A stretch of 64,000 bases of DNA from Phragmites australis. Its lineage: Eukaryota; Streptophyta; Magnoliopsida; Poales; Poaceae. This document shows, one piece after another, positions 57,148 to 64,000 of this stretch. The stretch lies in NCBI RefSeq assembly GCF_958298935.1, contig NC_084938.1, positions 5,587,501-5,651,500 of the forward strand, read 5' to 3'. The translations under genes were made by a program, and so were the position numbers. A model generated the notes under the pieces. It searched no databases, was not told where the DNA came from, and was given only the letters and a program-made list of their open reading frames with translations. The number at the start of each line of letters is the position of its first letter. Position 1 is the stretch's first letter.

Positions 57148-57969
57148 CATCGACGGCGAGCAGCAGAAGCGCGCGTGCTCAACTGGCGCAGGGTGTGAGG
57201 CGTGGTAGCCTTGGAGCGATGCAGCAGCCTCCGAGTGGCGTGGGAATGAGCACGTTAGCCTTCCAGCAGCGCGCGCTCAGCTAGCCGAGCGACGCGGGCA
57301 CAGGGCGCGGAAGCCTCTGAGCAGCGCGCGCTCAGCTGCGACGAGAGGTGGTGAGATTCACTCTCTCTTCCGAGCAACACATGTGGGAGCGGAGCTTTGA
57401 CAATGCGGGGGTGTGGCGTCATGGCGTGGAGTGGAGTGGCAGCATCGTGGCGACGCGGCATCACTAGTCCTGATGTATGAGATGATAGATCAATCAGCTA
57501 GTTGATATTGTTGGTTGCTGAGTAGTCCACCACCATGTTGTTCCTTTTCTGAGATTGATTTGTTCGTATGAGTTGATTTGTTCTATGTATGAGATGAGTT
57601 TGTATGTATGAGATGAGTCGATTTGATTGTGAGATGTGTTTGTATGTATGAGATGAGTCAATTTGATTGTGAGATGTGTTCGTATGGATAAGATAAGTCG
57701 ATTTGAGTATGTTGCGGCGGCAACGGCGGTGCGTCAGGCAGCGGCGGCAAGTTGAGCGGCGACAGTACCAGCAGCCAAGCCGGCTCTCGAGCCAGCTCAT
57801 TTAATTTTTTATCTTGGAAAACTTTTCACTGCCAGTTGTAGTCGTGAAACTAAAAAGCATGTTTGATCTTTGTAGAGCCAAAATGGACCCTCGTTATCTT
57901 CTACCGGCAGTGAAAAGAATCACTGATGATATTTTTGAACTGGTACTAATGTGCTTTTCTGTAGTAGTG
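56708..57969. mobile_element. Non-autonomous CACTA element (1.26 kb) with microsatellite
   Basis: The ends are CACTACTACGGAAT and, on -, CACTACTACAGAAAAGC. Subterminal repeats such as agtgccggttccat and taccggcagtgaaa flank a core with a (CT)32 run (57081-57144) and a minisatellite based on tgtatgagatgagtcgattt (57580-57710). Flanking trinucleotides are GCG and ACG, matching at two of three positions. There is no transposase; open frames in the core are low-complexity. Confidence 0.7.
57081..57144. repeat. (CT)32 microsatellite
   Basis: An uninterrupted CT dinucleotide run of 64 bp inside the CACTA element at 56708-57969. It creates spurious Leu-Ser open frames. Confidence 0.95.
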
Positions 57970-58084
57970 ACGGTGTGTTGGGAGTGGACACAACTGACCA
58001 GCCGCAGGGCGGCTGGAGACAGTGGCATGCAATGTGTTCTCTCCTTGGCTCTGCTCCGGGCAATCTTTCCCTTATTGTTTATAG

Positions 58085-58200
58085 ACATGTTGTTAAATTG
58101 AGATATGAACTACCCTGCTTAACTTCTCATTCTTCAGTTTGTTAAAAGTTTTTTCCAGTACATGTACATCTTCAATCCTTTTTAATTAGAAATGCTAGCC
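58085..58200. repeat. Duplicated segment, extra copy of the tail
   Basis: This piece, containing gtttgttaaaagttttttcc and agatatgaacta, matches the end of copy B at 59046-59150, so the downstream part of the duplicated unit occurs again just before copy B. Confidence 0.65.
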
Positions 58201-58414
58201 CAGCCAACCTTGAAAACTAAAAAATGATGCCAAGTGAGCTCTCACGTAAACAAACAAAATTTTATAAATCAAATGACGTAGGTGATGTTTTTGTCTTTAT
58301 TATCAGAAAAATAGGAAAAAAGAACATAAAAGACCTCACAAATAAAAAAAAAGCAGAAACGAAGGAAAAGTGACTTACACAAAATCGGTAGTTGTAATAA
58401 TCAATCTATTCAGG

Positions 58415-59190
58415 TGTACATCTAGTTTTGAGTGCAACGTGCGCAACTCGCCTATTGATTCTCGGTTACTCCACTATTAGTGTCGTCCTAATCAGCACCA
58501 AACTTTTGATCAAGTATATGGCGTAAACCGATTGGCAAAACTAAACTCAAAAGTTAAGTAGTGGTTTAAAATTAGCAAGTTAAGTAGCAACTTGCGCACA
58601 TAGAGGACAAGGCGGCAGATTTAGATGACAACGACTTCTTGTAAAAACAAATGGAACGAGGCACTGACAATATCATGCGAGATAATGAAGAATTGTGTGT
58701 GTTGGCATGCAAGTTTGTGTTAATAATAAACAAGGACTCGGGACAAATGAAATGCATACAAAATACCTCCTGTTTATATGAACACTGATGTGTACATATT
58801 TTTATAGATGCACGCGGTCGTAGATATTGTAGTTAAAACAGTTCCATAGCATCAGAATTCTTCTAGAATCTTCTTCTTTAAATTCTCATCCACCCAAATG
58901 CATAAAAAAACTAGGGAACTATGGCCTGTGGGTCCATTGCATCTCCATGATATGTTCTTATCAATAATTAAATTGAAACTAACCCGAAATTTGATCTTTG
59001 TAGAGCCAAAATGGCCTATGGGTGCTTGAAGAGCCACGTTCTTAAGTTGAGATATGAACTAGCCTGCTTATCTCATTCTTTAAGTTTGTTAAAAGTTTTT
59101 TCCAGTACATCTACATATTCATTTCTTTTTAATTAGGAATGCATATCCTCACAGATGTTGATCACTATGTGAACTCCCCCAGCTGCAACC
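58415..59190. repeat. Duplicated segment, copy B
   Basis: Direct copy of 55376-56250, shifted by about 3 kb. The copies are separated by MITE and CACTA insertions and by the extra tail copy at 58085-58200. No gene is supported in either copy. Confidence 0.75.
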
Positions 59191-59440
59191 TCAAAGATGT
59201 TATACCAAAATATCGCAAAGTATTATTAGTTTTGTTCATGCATATCCTCATTAGACAATGAAACTTTTGTCCAGTATGCTTATGATGAGCTCTCACATTA
59301 CATTAGTGCAAGCAAGCTATTTTTTTTTTCAGACAATCAGTGTCCTTCCTGATGTGGATTCATCTTTATCCTTTCCTGTAAATGTACACGTCAGCAGCCA
59401 GTTGCAGCTCAAACATAATTTTTTAAGGTGACACATTGGG

Positions 59441-59498
59441 AACTATATATATATATATATATATAGTTATATATATATATAACTATATATATATATAT
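59441..59498. repeat. AT microsatellite with palindromic arrangement
   Basis: Two (TA)n runs flank gttatatatatatataac, so the whole stretch can fold on itself. Such sites are prone to instability and assembly error. Confidence 0.8.
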
Positions 59499-59899
59499 GA
59501 AATATTTATTTCGCTACTCCTATCATATTCCTCGGCCCAACATATGGTTATTCAAGAATTGTGCAGGTAGTACATTGGTTGTCGAATTAGGTCCTTTCCT
59601 TTGCACATTTCGCTATCATGTGGCATTTTTTATACATTTCGCTTATCTTTATTTTTTCCTTATTTCATCTGTAGCCCAGTGAATGTGTAGGGAAATTAAA
59701 AAAATAGAAAACTCCAAATCTAGTAAACATCATCACACACCACATGTGATTAGTTCTCTCTTAAAGAACCTTCCTCTCTTCTTGTAATGCTAATTGACTA
59801 GCATCATTTCGTCGCACGGCTTATTATGATATAGCACAAATAAGAACAGTTCTATCAACTTGTATGTGTATATATACACAACGAGACTATTCTGCGTCT

Positions 59900-60215
59900 A
59901 TGCGCAGTTGCTATTTGCACTGCGCACATCTTCAGGTATAACTTGTTAAGTAGACCAGTTACAACTTCACGTATAGAAATATATAATTGCAACACGAGAA
60001 GCTAACACTGTGAGTTACAACTTATTATTCGTATTGCGCACATCCTCTAGTTGCAACTCGAAACACTGTGAGTTATAACATGTTATGTAGAGCAGTTATA
60101 ACTTCACATCCATAAATACATAATTGTAACACGAGAAACTAATACTGTGAGTTACAACTTGTTATTTACACTACGCACATCCCCACTTACAATCCAAAAC
60201 ACTATAAATTACAAC
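59900..60215. repeat. Irregular tandem repeat with units of 114-137 bp
   Basis: The marker gcgcacatc (or acgcacatc) occurs at 59922, 60036 and 60173, followed each time by related sequence including gagttacaacttgttat and acttcac...ataattg(c/t)aacacgagaa. The first two units are nearly complete and the third is partial. Confidence 0.7.
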
Positions 60216-60239
60216 CCAAAACACACATATATATATATA

Positions 60240-62213
60240 TACACATACATACATATATATGGGGGACATGATCTAGATAGCAAATATATTCATTTGAGGT
60301 ACCAACAAGTGGAGTAGTAGTAAATTTAGACGGAAACCTAATATTTACAATATCGTTAGAGGAGGATAACGACAATGTTAGTTACTAATTAAATAGTTTT
60401 GCTCGCGTGCTTAGCCGCCAAGTCAATCGACATAAATAAATATATGAAAATAAGTAACCATGGTTAGACGTATCAAGGATTATTGATGCCGACCTTCGAT
60501 CGTTCTCAGAAAGCAGAACCGCTACATGTGTGTGGTTTCTTGAATTTGAGATTTTTTTTTTCGATACTAGAGGGTTTTGAATAAGTATAATAAGCAGGGA
60601 TGTACACGTCCTATATAATAGACTTATTTTGCATGCATATTTTTTGATATTAATGTATCTTCAGCAAATACTTTAAAAATTCATTCTCTATAATATTATT
60701 ATAGTACCCTAAACATTATTACATTATTCTCTATTTTTTTTATCTTAATATTATTACACAATTCTCTATTTTTTTAATCTCCAGCAGTTACCTTATTTTT
60801 TAACTTTTCATTACTCTCCTCGTACTTTAGACTTATAGTCATTCTCCATAAACAGTAATATATAAAAGGATGAGAGGGGTCAGCAAATTTAAGATACGCT
60901 TTCTCTTTCCGCATCCCTGTTGTGCTACTGTAGCACTCGAAGTTGTCGCTGCTGGACCTCGTTTGCGGGCACACAGTCGCCGTATCGACTACTGTATCAG
61001 TCGATAAAGTCACTGCTGGTGTTGGCTTAAAATTTTATGGCCCAAACCTTCATTTATGAAGATGGTAGAGATTTCATTCTCAGCACAGTTGTAGCTGGTG
61101 ATGAACACATTTTTCAATTGTGTAGGTATATGGTCGCTGTTTGGTGCTGTCAATGGTGCCAAATAAGTAGACGGGTAGTTTTGCTCATTTTGTTTTAACT
61201 GTGTATGGTTCTGTTTGGTATAGTTGAAATTTATAATTTTTTTAAAAATAATTTTTGTTGAAAGCTACTTTTGGTTTATAAAAAATTTGTTAGTTTTTAC
61301 GATAAATTTTTAAGTTCTCACATCAGCTTTTTTAGAAAAGTCGCTTTGAGTCAGTTTATTAGTTTTTAGTTTATTTTATCAGAAACTAGTTCAAAAGTTA
61401 ATAATAAGGCAACATATTTGTTTCAGTTTAGTTTCTGATAAACAAAAGCCAACAATAAACTGTGTCAAACTAAACACATGTCTTTAAGGTTGAGAGGCCT
61501 TTGTCTGAGTGCAAATCAACGACACTTCTGGTGTTTGTGTGCATCCAAAGCCAAAATGGCTGCCCATGCCAAAGGCTTAGTCTGCATGGTTTGCATGCGT
61601 CACATCCCTTGTTTGATAAGAGGGAAAGGGAAATGAGTAGGATAAGTTTAATCTCTTGTTTGATAAGAGGAAAATAGATATGGAGAGGTTTTAGAAAAGG
61701 GAAATAGACACCTCATGTTCTACTCGTCTAAGCCCATAAGAGGAGGTGAGTTTAGATAGGGAAATATAGGATGGACACTACTTGCCGATCCGTCTAGTTG
61801 GAGAGATCCGGATGCTAGCCATGCAGGCTCCTGACGACGTCCGAAGTCAGCTCCCAAGCGACACCCTCCATTGACGTGCTCGTTGCCCGCCGTGAATCGG
61901 CCCCACTGTGTGCTGCCAGAAGTTAAAATCTCTAACATAATATCAAAAATTGTCTAAGAAGTTTAGATCCCAAAGATTAAAAAAAACAAGATACCAATTA
62001 ATCTAGGAGGACATGAATAACAGGACCAGTGACCTGCCAACTCATCCTCAGCGTCAGCAGGACCAATAACAGAGTTGATGCATGAACCCAAAGAAAAAAG
62101 TTGAAGTTGTACCACATTTCTACTCCACTTCATTGCCTCTCCTTTACTTCAAAATCAACATGCAAAATTTTCTCTCTGTTGGAAATTTAGTTCAAAACTT
62201 CAAGGGGCTGTTT
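60240..62213. other. Intergenic DNA with MITE-like sequence
   Basis: No gene is supported. A MITE-like piece, about 61205-61480, has ends resembling gttctgtttggtatag and the reverse complement of ctgtgtcaaactaaacac; borders are uncertain. Short internal duplications such as cttgtttgataagagg occur at about 61608 and 61656. Confidence 0.4.
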
Positions 62214-62523
62214 AGTTTTTGGCTTTAACGGGTTAAGTCAAAATTTGGTTAGAGGTCAAATCAACGTAGTGCTAAATTTTAGCCGCTAAAATGATGTTTA
62301 GTTTTAGACCAAGTTAAAATTTAGCCGGTTAAAAATTTTGGTTGACGATTTGGTCGTCCGAGATTTGTTTAGAAATGCTATAGAAAATTTTTGGCCAGCC
62401 AAATTTTTTTGCAAATTTTTTTAGATATGATTAAATTTCAGTCTCAAATCAGATAGAGACTAAATTTTCAAGACACGAATAAAAATTGACTTAACTCCCT
62501 TTAACCTTTAACCAAACACCCCC
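62214..62523. mobile_element. MITE (310 bp)
   Basis: The left end ggggctgtttagttttt pairs with the reverse complement of the right end, gggggtgtttggttaaagg. The interior is built of inverted (t/a)aaattttagcc-type motifs and could fold. Flanking bases are CAA and AAA, so no duplication is certain. It lies just upstream of the HAK gene leader, as MITEs often do. Confidence 0.5.
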
Positions 62524-62689
62524 AAATGCCAATTCCAATTTGTGGGCTCCTTACCCAGCCATATGCTCTTCCTGCAGCGTCTTTTATGGCCCAGCAGAGT
62601 GCATGCTGCTCTCTCTCTCTCTCCGCCATAAACCATTTCTCCTCCGCCTAGACTTTCTGTCTGCTGGATTGATGTGTTATTGCAAATTT

Positions 62690-62705
62690 GAGGCGGGCCC
62701 GCCTC
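62690..62705. promoter_or_regulatory. 16-bp GC palindrome near the HAK gene 5' end
   Basis: gaggcgggcccgcctc is a perfect 16-bp palindrome about 620 bp upstream of the start codon, next to a CT-rich stretch (62611-62625) typical of plant core promoters. A regulatory role is an inference. Confidence 0.35.
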
Positions 62706-63110
62706 GCTGATTGTCCCCCGGGGTGGCAAGTGTAGCATAAAAACTCGATCTTGCCGAGGTTTTTGGGGGTTGAAAGATTGGGTTTTTCTTGGTTCTGGGA
62801 ATCTGTCCAGGTTCATCTCTCTGTGTGAAGTGATTGAGATTGATTGGAGTGAAGATTCTTAGCTAGGTAGTCCCAAATCCTAGGCTTCTGGCTCTGATTT
62901 GGGTATTCTTGCTCCGATTCTTGGCCTTTGGCTCAGACCGAAGCTTCCCAAAGAGGGGGTTCGCTGTTCTCGAAGATTATTTGTTAAGATTTTCCTGTTA
63001 CTGTGGAGATTTAAAGTTGCATTCCTATTGGGATTATCTGTGCTCGTGTTCTTGATTTTTCTTCAGAGATTTGCTGTTTGCGTACACCAAGGTGTTGATC
63101 TTGGTCGTAG

Positions 63111-63143
63111 ATGCGCTGGATTTGTGGTGGAACTGTGAGTTGA
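63111..63143 (+). other. Upstream ORF 1 in the HAK leader (10 codons)
   Basis: ATG at 63111 opens a frame encoding MRWICGGTVS, closed by TGA at 63141-63143. It matters only if this region is in the mature mRNA, which I cannot establish. Confidence 0.35.
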
Positions 63144-63233
63144 TAGAGGTCAAGGAGTTGTACCTGATCCTGGTTTTGGTAGCTTAATTTCTGGTGCTCT
63201 ATTAGGGAGGTTAAGAGTTTCCATTTTTGGTTC

Positions 63234-63263
63234 ATGCAACGGGAAGTCACTTTCGGCGCTTAG
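63234..63263 (+). other. Upstream ORF 2 in the HAK leader (9 codons)
   Basis: ATG at 63234 encodes MQREVTFGA with TAG at 63261-63263, 61 bp before the main start codon. Such short upstream frames can reduce translation of the main frame. Confidence 0.35.
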
Positions 63264-63324
63264 GCTGCTTCCAGGTGTGAGGTTTTGACGTAGGATTGTC
63301 ACCTGGAGGTTGAAGGAGATCCTA

Positions 63325-64000
63325 ATGGCGTCGATGTCGGATAGCGAGACGAGGAACCGGGGTAGCATGTGGGAGTTGGATCAGAACCTTGATCAGCCCA
63401 TGGATGAGGAGGCCAGTCAACTGAAGAACATGTACAGAGAAAAGGTCTGACTTTGATACTTGAATGTGAACTCTAATTTACTTTTCGGATTTGCTAGTTT
63501 TTCAGTACAATAGTTTGATTTTCCTGAGAAGCTATCATGGTTTCCAGCTTGAATGATGCTTTGTGTGCATTACTGCATTAGATATAAACCTGAGTGGTCT
63601 TTTGGAGTGGAATTATGAACAGTGTGGTACTTGTACTGATTGATAGATTAAGGGGACCATTTTGATATAGAAAAAGGATTGGGAACCGTATGCTAGATGT
63701 GATGTTACTGTTGGTTTGGAATTGCAGGAACAATATTCAGATTTTAGAACATGTTCTGGTCTTTCACCTAAAGTACTAGCGTAGTTGTCATGTGTCTAAA
63801 AATTGACGTGACCCATGTGTCCTTTTTAGACTTTCACTGCCATGTTCTTTGCTCCAGTAGGAACTAACTTGAATCTAGTTTTTGTTCATGCAGAAGTTTT
63901 CGTCAGTTTTGTTACTGCGGCTTGCATTCCAGAGCCTTGGTGTAGTCTTTGGTGACCTAGGTACATCGCCATTGTATGTTTTCTATAACATCTTTCCGCA
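63325..64000 (+). CDS. HAK/KUP/KT potassium transporter, N-terminal part
   Basis: The first coding exon (63325-63444) encodes 40 residues beginning [11 protein letters not shown] and containing [20 protein letters not shown] phase-0 GT-AG intron (63445-63893) follows. The second exon starts at 63894 and runs off the window end. It encodes the start of the transporter core with [16 protein letters not shown], a signature of the first membrane helix. HAK/KUP/KT proteins of about 780 residues move K+ into cells across the plasma membrane or release it from the vacuole, by K+/H+ symport. Only the first 75 or so residues are visible, so subgroup and function are open. The start is the first ATG in frame with the conserved N-terminus; no lesion is seen. 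Confidence 0.9.

Noticed and set aside
57078..57284. Leu-Ser-rich open frames over the CT run
   Set aside because: They arise from a (CT)n microsatellite read in two frames and have no protein character beyond it.
1..64000. CRISPR arrays, bacterial operons, rRNA or complete tRNA genes
   Set aside because: None seen. Repeats are transposon-derived or simple, and gene structure is that of a plant nucleus.

Overview
This is nuclear DNA from a grass (Poaceae, probably panicoid). The genes have many introns and GT-AG splice sites, promoters and first exons are GC-rich, and the spaces between genes are packed with CACTA, hAT, Tourist-like, LTR and RTE-type LINE elements of grass type. There are no operons or other prokaryotic features. 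The species cannot be fixed from the sequence.

Three host genes look functional. (1) A small cysteine-rich membrane (CYSTM) protein gene on + at 7889-8277: two exons, 77 aa, with a TATA box. (2) A complete 18-exon gene on - (40223 down to 25045) for a 902-residue TPR protein. It is the plant counterpart of TFIIIC subunit GTF3C3/Tfc4, which helps recruit RNA polymerase III. All exon phases join without a break. (3) The first two coding exons of a HAK/KUP/KT potassium transporter on + (63325 to the window edge), cut by the window end.

A fourth host locus is dead: a GABA transaminase gene on - (about 17787 to 10304). It keeps most exons and splice sites, but a 3.3-kb RTE-type LINE (12940-16245, 19-bp target duplication) sits inside one exon, central exons are missing and there are several frameshifts. 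A weaker exon-like remnant of unknown identity lies at 4420-4652.

Region by region: 0-6.3 kb holds a non-autonomous CACTA element, a probable solo LTR, a gene remnant and a decayed Copia gag. 6.3-10.1 kb holds the CYSTM gene, a perfect 31-bp inverted repeat and a MITE-like element. 10.3-17.8 kb is the GABA-T pseudogene with its LINE. 18.9-23.5 kb is a decayed CACTA element with TNP2-type transposase. 24.6-40.2 kb is the TFIIIC gene, whose introns contain a solo LTR, a short non-autonomous LTR element and a hAT-like element, each with its target duplication. 42.1-43.8 kb is a 1.74-kb solo LTR. 44.7-48.1 kb is a Gypsy-like LTR region hit by a 720-bp CACTA element. 50.8-59.2 kb is a diverged duplication of low-copy DNA split by a second TNP2-type CACTA element and a smaller one. 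59.2-62.5 kb has simple and tandem repeats and MITE-like DNA, and the HAK gene closes the window.

The most distinctive observations are a tRNA-like (A box/B box) module shared by two separate CACTA elements; the hairpin after the CYSTM gene, whose arms carry AATAAA in both directions; the short non-autonomous LTR element in a TFIIIC intron; the site II (TGGGCY) cluster upstream of the TFIIIC gene; and a duplication whose second copy seems to keep the empty site of a CACTA insertion.
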